From: Lysobacteraceae bacterium NML08-0793
GTDB taxonomy: Bacteria; Pseudomonadota; Gammaproteobacteria; Xanthomonadales; Xanthomonadaceae
Assembly (NCBI GenBank): GCA_002798275.1
Contig: NWQR01000017.1
Span: 1-64,000, forward strand
Length of the DNA: 64,000 nucleotides
Direction: 5' to 3'
Made by a program: the position numbers and the translations under genes
The notes under the pieces: model-generated
Told to the model about the DNA's origin: nothing
The model's input: the letters and a program-made list of their open reading frames with translations, nothing else
The model's database searches: none
Shown here: positions 55,950-64,000 of the stretch, in pieces
Layout of the letters: each line of letters opens with the position of its first letter
How positions within the stretch are numbered: the stretch's first letter is position 1

Positions 55950-56026
55950 TGGTGGCTATGGGTGGAATCGAACCACCGACCTCGGGATTATGAGTCTCGC
56001 GCTCTAACCGTCTGAGCTACATAGCC
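55950..56026 (-). tRNA. tRNA-Met (CAT), elongator type
   Basis: A 77-nt cloverleaf on the minus strand. The acceptor stem GGCTATG pairs with CATAGCC, followed by A and an encoded CCA. The D-arm is AGCTCAGACGGTTAGAGC, the anticodon loop contains CAT in GACTCATAATC, and the T-arm is GGTTCGATTCC. It resembles E. coli elongator tRNA-Met (GGCTACGTAGCTCAG start), not the initiator. A tRNA-Ile2 (lysidine-modified CAU) is less likely. Confidence 0.93.
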
Positions 56027-56059
56027 ATTGACTCGTCCGCGCTAGGCGGGGAACGGCGG

Positions 56060-56088
56060 ATTATTCATGGAAAAGAATTGCGTGTCAA
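56060..56088 (-). promoter_or_regulatory. Promoter of tRNA-Met
   Basis: Consensus TTGACA, a 17-bp spacer and AATAAT (5 of 6 for -10). A GC-rich discriminator (CCGCCGTTCCCCGCC) follows, as in stringently controlled stable-RNA promoters. Confidence 0.8.
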
Positions 56089-56212
56089 TGCTGTTGGGCA
56101 GATTTTTTGCGCTGTGCTCGAAAGTGGCGGAGATGGGCTTGCCGTGTTGGCGCATGCGTGGCACATTCGATGGCAGCGGGGTTCGGCCCCAAAACTTTCA
56201 GGAGTCCGCGTC

Positions 56213-56797
56213 GTGATTGATCCGGACGGTTTTCGCCCCAATGTGGGCATCGTGCTGATGCATCCGGATGGCCGGGTGTTTTGGGCGCGCAGAATACGCC
56301 GGGACGGATGGCAGTTTCCGCAGGGCGGTATGAACTCCGACGAAACTCCGTTGGAGGCGATGTACCGTGAGTTGCGCGAAGAAACCGGCCTATTGCCCGA
56401 GCATGTGGACGTGCTGGGTGCCACGCCTGGCTGGTTGCGTTATCGCTTGCCGGCGCGTGCGGTACGGCATGGTGAACGGCTGGTGTGCATCGGTCAGAAG
56501 CAGGTTTGGTTCTTGCTGCGGATGAAAGGCGACGAGGGCGATGTGCGGCTGGATTTGACCGAACATCCCGAATTCGACCACTGGCGCTGGGTGGATTTTT
56601 GGTATCCGGTAAAGAACGTGGTGACGTTCAAGCGCAATGTGTATTCGCGTGCCTTGCAACACTTTGCGCCACTGGCACGCGGCGTGGTCGGACAGGGGGT
56701 GATTCCGCCGCCGAGTGTCGAGGTGCGCAATTTCGGCGCCAGACGTAGTCAGTATCGACGGATTCTCATTCCCGGCGGACGTGAGCGTGGCGGTTAA
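56213..56797 (+). CDS. rppH: RNA pyrophosphohydrolase RppH
   Basis: Nudix enzyme that converts 5' triphosphate mRNA ends to monophosphate and so starts decay. GTG 56213 gives [20 protein letters not shown], aligned with the E. coli start, and AGGAG lies 8 nt upstream. A longer frame to 56078 would run into the tRNA promoter. The Nudix box is complete: [20 protein letters not shown] followed by [19 protein letters not shown] and [11 protein letters not shown] are RppH-specific. The product is 194 aa. Confidence 0.94.
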   Translation: MIDPDGFRPNVGIVLMHPDGRVFWARRIRRDGWQFPQGGMNSDETPLEAMYRELREETGLLPEHVDVLGATPGWLRYRLPARAVRHGERLVCIGQKQVWFLLRMKGDEGDVRLDLTEHPEFDHWRWVDFWYPVKNVVTFKRNVYSRALQHFAPLARGVVGQGVIPPPSVEVRNFGARRSQYRRILIPGGRERGG

Positions 56798-57408
56798 GGC
56801 TGACCGGGGGGCGGATTGGTGGTTTTTCCCATCAGCCAGCGCAGGCCACGCAGGGTTTTGCGTGCCAGCCACCAGAAGATGAGGGCAAAACCAAGGCTCA
56901 CCACCAGCACGATGACCAGCGCTACCCAAGGATTGAAGATGGCAAGTGCCAGTGAGCCGGCGGTGAGAATATCTTCACCCAATGAGGCGAGCCAGTTGCT
57001 GGCTGGTTCCGGCGAAGTATTGATGAGGGCGCGTGTGCCGGTTTTCAGGAAATGACTGGTCAGGGTTACGCCTGCGCCTGCGGCCAACATGCCGACGCCC
57101 AGTTCGCCATCGGGTGAGATGGTGGCGGCGGCCAGAAATGCGCCTGCGGGAATGCGTGCCAAGGTTTGCAGCAAGTCCCAGATGCTGTCCACGCCGGGGA
57201 TTTTGTCGGCAAAGAACTCGACCAGCGCCAGCAGGCCGGAGACACCCAGAACCCATGGTGATGTGGTGGCTTCTAGGGCTTCGGGTAGTGCCACCCAGCC
57301 CATGGCACCGGCAATGCCGACGCCGAACACGGTCAGATAGACGCGAATTCCGGCCAGCCAGGCCAGCAACACCCCGGCGGCAAAAATGTGGGCAGATGTC
57401 ACTTCCAT
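56794..57408 (-). CDS. DUF4126 membrane protein
   Basis: A 204-aa integral membrane protein of the DUF4126 family: [30 protein letters not shown], then [31 protein letters not shown], which is the diagnostic family block, and two further hydrophobic helices. Its function is unknown. ATG 57408 is chosen over a start at 57438. Its end overlaps the rppH end by 4 bp (convergent), and it is divergent from erpA. Confidence 0.85.
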   Translation of the reverse strand: MEVTSAHIFAAGVLLAWLAGIRVYLTVFGVGIAGAMGWVALPEALEATTSPWVLGVSGLLALVEFFADKIPGVDSIWDLLQTLARIPAGAFLAAATISPDGELGVGMLAAGAGVTLTSHFLKTGTRALINTSPEPASNWLASLGEDILTAGSLALAIFNPWVALVIVLVVSLGFALIFWWLARKTLRGLRWLMGKTTNPPPGQP

Positions 57409-57498
57409 GGCGGGTTTCCGAAGTGGGCGAGGTGGCATGCACTATAGCCTGATTGTGCCGGGCTTGAACCGGCGCCGCGCAAGCCCCATGCTGTGCGC

Positions 57499-57873
57499 AT
57501 GGAAACTCAGACCCACCGGGATGCGCCCGGCTATCAACAGCTTGAAGCACCGCTGACCTTCACGCAGGCGGCGGCAGACAAAGTGCGCGAGCTGATTGCC
57601 GAAGAAGGCAATCAGGCGCTGAAGTTGCGCGTCTATATCCAGGGCGGTGGCTGCTCCGGATTTCAGTATGGTTTTGAGTTCGATGAAAATCAGGCCGAGG
57701 ACGATCTGGCCGTGGTAACCGATGGCGTGGTGTTGTTGGTCGATCCGCTTAGCCTGCAATACCTGATGGGGGCGACGGTGGATTACACCGAAACCCTGCA
57801 CGGGGCGCAGTTTTCCATCCGCAATCCGAATGCCAAAACCACCTGCGGTTGCGGCTCGTCGTTTACGGTGTGA
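57499..57873 (+). CDS. erpA: Iron-sulfur cluster insertion protein ErpA
   Basis: A-type carrier that hands Fe-S clusters to apo-proteins such as IspG/IspH. The 124-aa product has the three cluster cysteines: one in [14 protein letters not shown] and two in [12 protein letters not shown] 57499 (METQTHRD) is chosen. It overlaps the beginning of rsgA. Confidence 0.93.
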   Translation: METQTHRDAPGYQQLEAPLTFTQAAADKVRELIAEEGNQALKLRVYIQGGGCSGFQYGFEFDENQAEDDLAVVTDGVVLLVDPLSLQYLMGATVDYTETLHGAQFSIRNPNAKTTCGCGSSFTV

Positions 57874-58946
57874 AGCCAGCCAGCCGCCCGGATGAAGCCT
57901 GTCTGACGGCGATTGGCTGGCCGCTTGAATTGCCTGCGGATTGGCAGGCGATATTGGCGGCGCATCCGGCGGCGCATCCAGCACGGGTCATCGAGCAGCA
58001 TCGCTCCGGCTATGTGGTGGCTCGGCACGTCGGTGATGCGCAAGCGGCTGAATCCCTGCCCGAATGGGCGCGGCCACGTTGCGAGCCGACCCGCCGCGCG
58101 GCGGTGGGGGATTGGGTATTGATTGAGGCGAGCGCGCAAAAGCCTCGTATCGTGGCGCTCTTGCCGCGCTGGAGCAGCATCAAGCGGGCTGCGGCAGGCG
58201 AGCATTACAAACAGCAATTGATCGCCGCCAATGTCGATACCGCTTTTGTCGTGACCGGCCTAGATGCGGATTTCAACCCGCGCCGTATCGAGCGCTATTT
58301 GTTGTTGCTAAAGGGCGGCGGGGTCGAGCCAGTCGTGGTGCTGACCAAACAAGACATTGCCGCCGATGCCCCGGCCGCACGCGAGGCACTTGCCGCTCTT
58401 GCAGCGCAGGACATTGCCGTGTGCAGCATCAATGCACGCGAGGCCAGCAGTGTGGCCGTGCTGGCGCCCTGGCTGACCGCCGGGCGCACCGTGGTGTTGG
58501 TCGGTTCCTCCGGGGCGGGCAAATCCACGCTGACCAATACACTGCTTGGCGAGCAGCGCATGCGTACTGGCGCGGTGCGTACCCATGATGCGCGGGGGCG
58601 GCACACCACAACGCATCGGGCGCTACTGGCATTGCCGAGCGGGGCTTGTCTGATTGATACGCCCGGCATGCGCGAGCTCAAGCCCACCGGCGAAGAACAA
58701 TTGGACGCGGCGGCATTTGCCGATATTGCCGAATTGGCCGGGCAGTGCCGGTTCCGGGATTGCCGCCATGACAAGGAACCTGGCTGCGCCTTGCAGGCGG
58801 CGGTGGCGTGCGATGAATTGGAGCAGGCGCGCTTTGTCAATTATCTGAAGCTGCGCGACGAGCTGGCCACGGCGGCGGATACCCTGGCACAACGCCAGGC
58901 AGAAAATGCCGCCGGGGGGCGTGGACGCGGGCGTTTTCGTCGCTGA
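57870..58946 (+). CDS. rsgA: Ribosome small-subunit biogenesis GTPase RsgA
   Basis: Circularly permuted GTPase that checks late 30S maturation. After an OB-fold domain the GTPase motifs appear as G4 LTKQD, G1 GSSGAGKST and G3 DTPGMREL, followed by the C-terminal zinc site ([14 protein letters not shown]). Start choice is open: GTG 57870 overlaps the erpA stop by 4 bp and suggests coupling (358 aa); TTG 57849 adds 7 residues. It has a basic glycine-rich tail ([10 protein letters not shown]). Confidence 0.9.
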   Translation: MKPASRPDEACLTAIGWPLELPADWQAILAAHPAAHPARVIEQHRSGYVVARHVGDAQAAESLPEWARPRCEPTRRAAVGDWVLIEASAQKPRIVALLPRWSSIKRAAAGEHYKQQLIAANVDTAFVVTGLDADFNPRRIERYLLLLKGGGVEPVVVLTKQDIAADAPAAREALAALAAQDIAVCSINAREASSVAVLAPWLTAGRTVVLVGSSGAGKSTLTNTLLGEQRMRTGAVRTHDARGRHTTTHRALLALPSGACLIDTPGMRELKPTGEEQLDAAAFADIAELAGQCRFRDCRHDKEPGCALQAAVACDELEQARFVNYLKLRDELATAADTLAQRQAENAAGGRGRGRFRR

Positions 58947-59002
58947 AGCATTGGCTGCCCAAGAGTCGTGAATAGAAATAGACGTTGCGTCAGATAAAAC
59001 TT

Positions 59003-59022
59003 GGGCGTGCCGTAGCACGCCC
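59003..59022 (-). terminator. Terminator downstream of the SPOR gene
   Basis: Perfect 8-bp stem GGGCGTGC/GCACGCCC with a 4-nt loop. On the minus strand it is followed by AAGTTTTAT. It lies between the convergent rsgA and SPOR genes and may serve both. Confidence 0.65.
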
Positions 59023-59038
59023 TGAAGTACGGAGAGGT

Positions 59039-60115
59039 TTATTTGACTTGCAGGGTCATCGCCTGCACGCCGCCGCTTTCCAGTTTCTGTTTGGCGGCAG
59101 CCGCTTCCGAGGCCGAGGCATAAGGCCCCATGCGCACGCGGTAAACCGTTTTGCCATTGATTTGCGCCGATTCCACACGGGCATTCAGACCCAGCAAAGC
59201 GATTCTGGCCTTGGCGGCTTCCGCATCGCCGCTGGCGCCAAAGGCGCCGGCCTGCACGATATACGGTGTGCTGCGCGCGGCTGCTTGTGCGGCAGCATTG
59301 GCCGCAGTGGCTACCGCAGGGGCAGGTGCAGGTGCAGCGGGTGTCGGCGCGGGTGCCGGTTTCGGTGGCGCTGGTGGGTTGGGGGCAGTGGCAGGCGTGC
59401 TGGCGACCGCTGCGGGCGGGGTTGCGGTATTGGCCGCAGGCGTGGCGACCGGAGCCGGATTGCGGCTTGTCGCCGTGTTGGCGCTTGTATTGGCAGGCGC
59501 ACGGGGAGTTGCAGCGGGGCGGTTTGCAGGCGGCGTGGCGGTGGCTTCTGGCAAGGGGCGCGGCAGTTGCGCATTGGCAGCAGCTACGGCACGGGCGTGT
59601 GCGTCGGCAGCCTGGGTGGCGGCGTTGTTGCTTTGAACCGGCGGCTGGGTGACGGCCTCGCGGGGCGCTGCCGGAGCATTGGCCTGCTGGGCGGCACGGG
59701 CAGCGGCTGCTTCGGCGGCGGCGCGGCGGCGAGCCTCTTCACGCTGGATAGCGGCCAGTTGGGCATCGGTCAGGGCGACTTCCTCATTCGGCAGCACTTC
59801 GTAGAAATCGAAGTCGCGCGATTTTGGCGGCTCCTGGCGTGCCGGCTCGCTCTGGCGCTTCGGTGCGACCGCCGGTGTCGGTTCAAAAGCAGGCGCCGGT
59901 GGGGCAGGTTGCGGCTGCGCTTCCTGCGGGGCAGGTGGGTTGCCGACACTGAAAAAGCCGGTATCGCCTTCTTTTTGGGCGCCAATAAAGCGTGGCGCCA
60001 GCAGGATGACCACGATGGTCAGCAAAACGCCTATCAGCAGCCATGCCCAGCCGGGCATGCTGCTTTGCCGGGCGCTGCTGCGGCGCGCCTGTGATTTTCC
60101 GCGACGTGCGGCCAT
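59039..60115 (-). CDS. SPOR-domain cell division protein (FtsN-like)
   Basis: A 358-aa protein: basic cytoplasmic tail (MAARRGKSQARRSSARQ), one membrane helix (MPGWAWLLIGVLLTIVVILLA), a long Pro/Ala-rich linker (about 60-280) and a C-terminal SPOR domain (PYIVQAGAFGASGDAEAAKARI … YRVRMGPYASASEAAAAKQKL) that binds denuded peptidoglycan at the septum. The plan is that of FtsN. It is 14 bp behind argS, as in Pseudomonas, where a SPOR gene also follows argS. Confidence 0.88.
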   Translation of the reverse strand: MAARRGKSQARRSSARQSSMPGWAWLLIGVLLTIVVILLAPRFIGAQKEGDTGFFSVGNPPAPQEAQPQPAPPAPAFEPTPAVAPKRQSEPARQEPPKSRDFDFYEVLPNEEVALTDAQLAAIQREEARRRAAAEAAAARAAQQANAPAAPREAVTQPPVQSNNAATQAADAHARAVAAANAQLPRPLPEATATPPANRPAATPRAPANTSANTATSRNPAPVATPAANTATPPAAVASTPATAPNPPAPPKPAPAPTPAAPAPAPAVATAANAAAQAAARSTPYIVQAGAFGASGDAEAAKARIALLGLNARVESAQINGKTVYRVRMGPYASASEAAAAKQKLESGGVQAMTLQVK

Positions 60116-60129
60116 ATTTTTGTCTCCAG

Positions 60130-61818
60130 TTACATTTTTTCGGGTGCGGAAACACCCAGCAACGCCATGCCGTTTTTCAGCACTTGTGCGGTGGCGGTGC
60201 ACAACGCAAGACGCGCGTCGCGTTCGTTGGCATCATCCACCAGCACCGGCTGGGCGTGATAAGCGGTATGGAAGGCGGTGGCAAGCTCACGCAGGTACTG
60301 GGCGATGATATGCGGCTCCAGTGTTTGCGCGGCTGCGGCCACTACTTCCGGGTAGCGCGATAGCTCAATCATCAGCGCCAAGCTGGCTTCGTCTTGCAGC
60401 TTGGCAAGCTGGGCAAGGCCGTTTTCCGGCCGGAAGGTAAAGCCCTTTTCGGTGGCTTGACGCAGCAGGCTGTGCACCCGGGCATGGGCGTATTGCACAT
60501 AGAACACCGGGTTGTCATTGGACTGGCTGCGAGCTAGGTCGATATCGAAGGTGAGCTGCGAGTCGGGCTTGCGCGCAATCAGGAACCAGCGCACGGCGTC
60601 CTTGCTGGTTTCTTCAATCAAATCGCGCAGGGTCAGATAGCTGCCGGCGCGCTTGGAGAGTTTGACCTCCTCGCCGCCACGCATCACCGTGACCATCTGG
60701 TGCAGCACATAATCCGGGTAGCCTTTGGGGATGCCCGCATCCAGCGCCTGCAAACCGGCGCGCACCCGTGCCAGCGAGCCATGATGATCGGCGCCGAGCT
60801 CGGTGATGGCGCGCTGCCAGCCGCGTTGCCATTTGCTGCGGTGATAAGCCACGTCCGGCACAAAGTAGGTATAGCTGCCGTCGGACTTGCGCATCACCCG
60901 ATCTTTGTCATCGCCAAACTCGGTGGTGCGTAGCCACAAGGCGCCGCCTTCCTCGTAGGTATGGCCGCGCCGGGTTAACTCGGCGACGGTTTCTTCCACC
61001 TTGCCATCGGCATACAGCGAGGATTCCAGGAAATAGTTGTCAAACGTTACCGCATAGGCGGCAAGGTCGGCGTTTTGTTCGCGGCGCAGCCAAGCCACGG
61101 CAAAGCGGCGAATGGCATCCATGTCATCGCGGTTCTGGCTGCCGCTGACGGTTTGGCCGTCCACTTCGACCGATTCTTCGCGCAGATAGGCTGCGGCCAC
61201 ATCGGCGATGTAGTCGCCGTTGTAGGCATCGGCAGGCCAAGCGGCATCGCCGGGTTTGTGGCCGTCGATGCGCGCCTTGACCGATTTGGCAAGGTTTTCA
61301 ATCTGCACGCCGGCATCGTTGTAATAGAACTCGCGGACCACCTGCCAGCCGCTGGCGGCCAGCACTCGGGCGATGGAGTCCCCGATTGCGGCGGCACGGC
61401 CATGCCCCACATGCAGCGGGCCGGTAGGGTTGGCCGAGACATATTCCACGCCGACCTTTTGCCCCTGACCCTGATCGTTGTGACCAAAGCGCTCGCCTTG
61501 GGCATGGATGGTGCGCACCACCGAATGCCAGGCATCGCTGCCAAGGTGGAAATTGATGAAGCCAGGGCCTGCAATTTCCACCTTGGCAATGCGCGTATCT
61601 TGAGGCAGCGCCTCCAGCAGTGCTTGCGCCAGTGCGCGCGGATTGCTGCGCGCGGGTTTGGCCAGCAGCATCGCGGCATTGGTGGAGAAGTCGCCGTGGC
61701 TGGCTTCACGCGGGCGTTCGATGACGAAATCGGGCGTGGCCAAATCGGCAGGAAGCGTGCCGTTGGCACAAAGGGTGACAATGGCCTGTTCGACCAGAGA
61801 CTTGAGCTGGGCTTTCAC
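60130..61818 (-). CDS. argS: Arginyl-tRNA synthetase
   Basis: Charges tRNA-Arg. From GTG 61818 the 562-aa product starts [20 protein letters not shown], aligned with the Xanthomonas ArgS start and of equal length. It has the class I HIGH-type motif [20 protein letters not shown] and the [14 protein letters not shown] region in place of KMSKS, normal for this enzyme. A GTG at 61881 overlapping the radC stop would add 21 unusual residues. Confidence 0.95.
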   Translation of the reverse strand: MKAQLKSLVEQAIVTLCANGTLPADLATPDFVIERPREASHGDFSTNAAMLLAKPARSNPRALAQALLEALPQDTRIAKVEIAGPGFINFHLGSDAWHSVVRTIHAQGERFGHNDQGQGQKVGVEYVSANPTGPLHVGHGRAAAIGDSIARVLAASGWQVVREFYYNDAGVQIENLAKSVKARIDGHKPGDAAWPADAYNGDYIADVAAAYLREESVEVDGQTVSGSQNRDDMDAIRRFAVAWLRREQNADLAAYAVTFDNYFLESSLYADGKVEETVAELTRRGHTYEEGGALWLRTTEFGDDKDRVMRKSDGSYTYFVPDVAYHRSKWQRGWQRAITELGADHHGSLARVRAGLQALDAGIPKGYPDYVLHQMVTVMRGGEEVKLSKRAGSYLTLRDLIEETSKDAVRWFLIARKPDSQLTFDIDLARSQSNDNPVFYVQYAHARVHSLLRQATEKGFTFRPENGLAQLAKLQDEASLALMIELSRYPEVVAAAAQTLEPHIIAQYLRELATAFHTAYHAQPVLVDDANERDARLALCTATAQVLKNGMALLGVSAPEKM

Positions 61819-61877
61819 GGAAAGATCAGGGGCAATGATGCGACCGGGTAGTTTAATCCAGCTTGCTGCGGGTTTTT

Positions 61878-62552
61878 TCACATCAGTCCGCGTTCGGCCA
61901 TCGACAGCGGCGGGCCATCGGCGATGATGAAGTGGTCAAGCAGACGGATTTCCACCAAATCCAGTGCGTTTTTCAGGGTGCGGGTCAATGCCCGGTCGGC
62001 TTGGCTGGGTGTGGCATCGCCACTGGGGTGGTTGTGGCCGACGATGACGGCGGTGGCATTGTGCGCCAGTGCGCGGCGAACCACTTCACGCGGATACACC
62101 GATGCACTGTCAACGGTGCCACTGAACATCTCCTCGAATGCCAGGCTTCGATGACGGCTGTCCAGAAACAGCGCGGCAAATACTTCGCGGCTTTGGTGGC
62201 GTAGCCGCTGGCTGAAATAATGCCCGGCGGCACTGGGCGAGTTGAGACTCTCACCACGCGCAAGCGCTGCGGCAAGATGGCGGCTGCACAACTCCATTGC
62301 GCCGGTCAGCAGGCACGCACGGGCAGGGCCGATGCCGGGGAGACGAGCCATGTCTTTGGGGCTGCGCTCAAGCAGGGCGCGCAGCGGGCCGTAATCGCGC
62401 AGCAGGATGCGGGCGGTGCTGACGGCATCTTGTCCCGGCAGTCCCGAGCCTAGGAACAGCGCCAGCAGCTCCGCATCGGAGAGTACGGCCGCGCCGCGTT
62501 GCAGGAGTTTTTCGCGCGGGCGTTCTTCAGCGGGCCAGTCATGGATGTGCAT
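61878..62552 (-). CDS. radC: RadC/JAB-domain protein
   Basis: A 224-aa MPN+/JAMM protein. The N-terminal helix-hairpin-helix ([15 protein letters not shown]) is followed by the JAMM metal site [22 protein letters not shown]. The family is annotated as DNA-repair protein RadC, but that role has been questioned. It is divergent from coaC, as radC is from dfp in E. coli. Confidence 0.92.
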   Translation of the reverse strand: MHIHDWPAEERPREKLLQRGAAVLSDAELLALFLGSGLPGQDAVSTARILLRDYGPLRALLERSPKDMARLPGIGPARACLLTGAMELCSRHLAAALARGESLNSPSAAGHYFSQRLRHQSREVFAALFLDSRHRSLAFEEMFSGTVDSASVYPREVVRRALAHNATAVIVGHNHPSGDATPSQADRALTRTLKNALDLVEIRLLDHFIIADGPPLSMAERGLM

Positions 62553-62675
62553 GGAAACCCTCCAGCGCAGTGATTCATGCTGTCAGGCTGATGCTTGGCA
62601 CGGCATCCGGGCATCGGAAAGCCGGTTTCATCGGTTAAGCTGATGCCTCTGTTGATTGCCGGAAAAGTCTTACCC

Positions 62676-63245
62676 GTGAATGCTTCACTGATGCTTTCGG
62701 GCAAAAAAATCTTGCTTTGTGTCTGTGGCGGCGTGGCAGCTTACAAAGCGGCGGATTTGACCCGCCAGCTTCGCCGGGCGGGGGCACTCGTGCAGGTGGC
62801 GATGACCGCTTCGGCCTTGCAGTTTGTTGGTGCAGCGACCTTCCAGGCATTGAGTGGACAGCCGGTGCGCAGCAGCTTGTGGGATGCGCAGGCGGAAGCG
62901 GCAATGGGGCATATCGAGCTCGCCCGCTGGCCGGATGCCATCGTGATTGCACCGGCCACGGCCAATACGCTGGCAAAACTCGCACATGGGTTGGCCGATG
63001 ATTTGATTAGCACGCTTTGCCTTGCCAGTACCGCGCCGGTGCTGGCCGCCCCGGCGATGAATCACCGGATGTGGCTGCATCCGGCCACACAAGCCAATAT
63101 CGCCCTGCTGCAAAGCCGTGGGATGGCAATGGTTGGCCCCGATAGCGGTGAGCAGGCCTGCGGCGAGCAGGGGCCGGGGCGGATGAGCGAGCCGGGCGAA
63201 ATCGTCGCGGCATTGTGCGAAGTGCTGGGCGAGGTGCGGGCGTGA
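62676..63245 (+). CDS. coaC: Phosphopantothenoylcysteine decarboxylase (CoaC half of a split coaBC)
   Basis: FMN-dependent decarboxylase step of coenzyme A synthesis. The body has KKILLCVCGGVAAYKAADLTRQL, catalytic His in GHIELARWPDAIVIAPATANT, PAMNHRMW with the key Asn, and the active-site loop ACGEQGPGRMSEP. Normally this is fused to CoaB in one 400-residue protein; here the frame ends in TGA at 63243-63245. The start is uncertain: GTG 62676 has GGAAAAG upstream; ATG 62691 is also possible. Confidence 0.88.
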   Translation: MNASLMLSGKKILLCVCGGVAAYKAADLTRQLRRAGALVQVAMTASALQFVGAATFQALSGQPVRSSLWDAQAEAAMGHIELARWPDAIVIAPATANTLAKLAHGLADDLISTLCLASTAPVLAAPAMNHRMWLHPATQANIALLQSRGMAMVGPDSGEQACGEQGPGRMSEPGEIVAALCEVLGEVRA

Positions 63246-63889
63246 GCCTTGCAGGCAAGCGAATACTGGTAAGCGCAGGGCCGACCTTCGAGGATATCGA
63301 CCCGGTGCGCTTTCTCGGCAATCGCTCCAGCGGCAAGATGGGGTTTGCCATCGCTGGGGAAGCCGCGCGCCGTGGCGCCGTGGTGCAGTTGGTGGCGGGG
63401 CCGGTGAGCCTGACAACGCCAGCGGGCGTGAGTCGGCAGGATGTGCGCAGCGCAGCGCAGATGCACGCGGCGGTGATGGCCGCGCTGCCTGCCGACATCT
63501 ATATCGGTGCGGCGGCGGTGGCGGATTTCACCCCGCAGCAGGTTGCGGCGCAAAAGCTGAAAAAAACACCGGACAGCACGCATATGACGCTCACTCTGGT
63601 GCGTACCCGCGACATCTTGGCTGATGTTGCGGCCGCTCGCCTGCGTCCGGCTTGCGTGGTCGGCTTTGCTGCTGAAACCGACGATATCGAGCGCTATGCG
63701 CAGGGCAAACTGGCCGCCAAGGGCGTGGACATGATTTGTGCCAATCAGGTCGGGCGCGTCGAGGGCGGTTTTGAGTCCGAGCAAAATGCCCTGACGGTGT
63801 ACTGGCCGGGTGGCTCGGTGGCGCTGGCGATGGCGACCAAGACGGAAATCGCCGCACAATTGTTGAACCTTCTGGAAAGCAGATTTTGA
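63242..63889 (+). CDS. coaB: Phosphopantothenate–cysteine ligase (CoaB half of a split coaBC)
   Basis: CTP-dependent ligase step of coenzyme A synthesis. GTG 63242 overlaps the CoaC stop in a GTGA junction and opens a new frame: [20 protein letters not shown], then [41 protein letters not shown] and [10 protein letters not shown], all CoaB hallmarks. The 215-aa domain is complete. In related bacteria both activities sit on one chain, so this is a gene fission, or a frameshift at the domain border. Confidence 0.88.
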   Translation: MSLAGKRILVSAGPTFEDIDPVRFLGNRSSGKMGFAIAGEAARRGAVVQLVAGPVSLTTPAGVSRQDVRSAAQMHAAVMAALPADIYIGAAAVADFTPQQVAAQKLKKTPDSTHMTLTLVRTRDILADVAAARLRPACVVGFAAETDDIERYAQGKLAAKGVDMICANQVGRVEGGFESEQNALTVYWPGGSVALAMATKTEIAAQLLNLLESRF

Positions 63890-63891
63890 AA

Positions 63892-64000
63892 ATGCCGCAT
63901 GCTTTGAAAGTAAAGATTCTCGATGCGCGCTTTGGCAGCGAATGGCCGCTGCCCAGCTATGCCACGGCCGGCAGTGCCGGGCTGGATTTGCGTGCAGCCA
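63892..64000 (+). CDS. dut: dUTPase, N-terminus only (runs off the window)
   Basis: The first 36 codons are present: [18 protein letters not shown], then [18 protein letters not shown], which contains dUTPase motif 1 ([10 protein letters not shown]). It begins 2 bp after the coaB stop, the usual coaBC–dut order. Confidence 0.9.
   Translation, partial: MPHALKVKILDARFGSEWPLPSYATAGSAGLDLRAA

Noticed and set aside
55950-56026. tRNA-Ile2 with a modified CAU anticodon
   Set aside because: The acceptor stem, D-arm and variable region match elongator tRNA-Met better. This rests on resemblance and not on a scoring tool.
56078-56212. A 45-residue N-terminal extension of RppH
   Set aside because: It would begin within the tRNA promoter, has no ribosome site and is absent from the family. 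GTG 56213 has AGGAG upstream.
59300-59720. Repetitive GC-rich stretch that could suggest a short repeat array
   Set aside because: It encodes the Pro/Ala-rich linker of the SPOR protein. There are no identical repeats with unique spacers, so it is not a CRISPR array.

Overview
The window looks like chromosomal DNA of a GC-rich gammaproteobacterium, most likely a member of the Xanthomonadales (Lysobacteraceae). This is inferred from gene order and protein resemblance, not from a database search. Clues are the zapA–6S RNA–fau unit, the gmk–rpoZ–spoT–recG order, the atpIBEFHAGDC operon followed by glmU and glmS, a DUF1631 protein beside a PilZ protein, an ArgS of the same length and start as Xanthomonas ArgS, and radC–coaBC–dut. 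I saw no IS element, prophage, CRISPR array or rRNA. No stretch longer than about 300 bp lacks a gene or RNA.

Layout. 0–3.7 kb (minus): fau (cut by the window edge), 6S RNA with its own promoter and terminator, zapA, a small coiled-coil gene and a membrane GGDEF–EAL protein. 3.9–5.8 kb (plus): ygfB and pepP. 5.8–13.4 kb (minus): a DUF4431-like lipoprotein, pepQ, PilZ, DUF1631, hemW, rdgB, an unknown gene and rph. 13.5–21.3 kb (plus): yicC, gmk, rpoZ, spoT, ridA, recG and a nucleoside hydrolase. 21.4–29.2 kb (plus): the whole F1Fo ATP synthase operon, with an extra lipoprotein gene between atpG and atpD and a 23-residue insertion in the gamma subunit. 29.3–34.0 kb: an AsmA-like protein, gtrA (minus), a vapBC module with a palindromic operator, and glmU.

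34.1–50.7 kb is the most variable part. It holds a TonB-dependent receptor plus a di-haem MauG/CcpA-type peroxidase, and a histidine kinase plus sigma-54 response regulator. It also has a three-gene DUF4304/TPR operon, a mazEF-like module whose toxin has an amber stop, a MacA/MacB-like efflux operon and a Fur-boxed haem/transferrin-type receptor. A canonical -24/-12 promoter and dyad elements lie upstream of the efflux operon, and the kinase and sigma-54 activator lie on the same strand beyond it. I read these as one regulated efflux system now split by an accessory insert at about 40.65–43.55 kb.

50.7–64 kb returns to housekeeping genes: glmS, a free methionine sulfoxide reductase, bioD, two small envelope genes, a phasin, queD, an elongator tRNA-Met with a strong promoter, rppH, a DUF4126 protein, erpA, rsgA, a SPOR-domain protein, argS, radC, coaBC split into two overlapping genes, and the start of dut.

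The best candidates for something new are the sigma-54-controlled ABC system, the lipoprotein inside the ATP synthase operon, the split coaBC, and the receptor/di-haem peroxidase pair whose ribosome-binding site can be folded into a leader hairpin.
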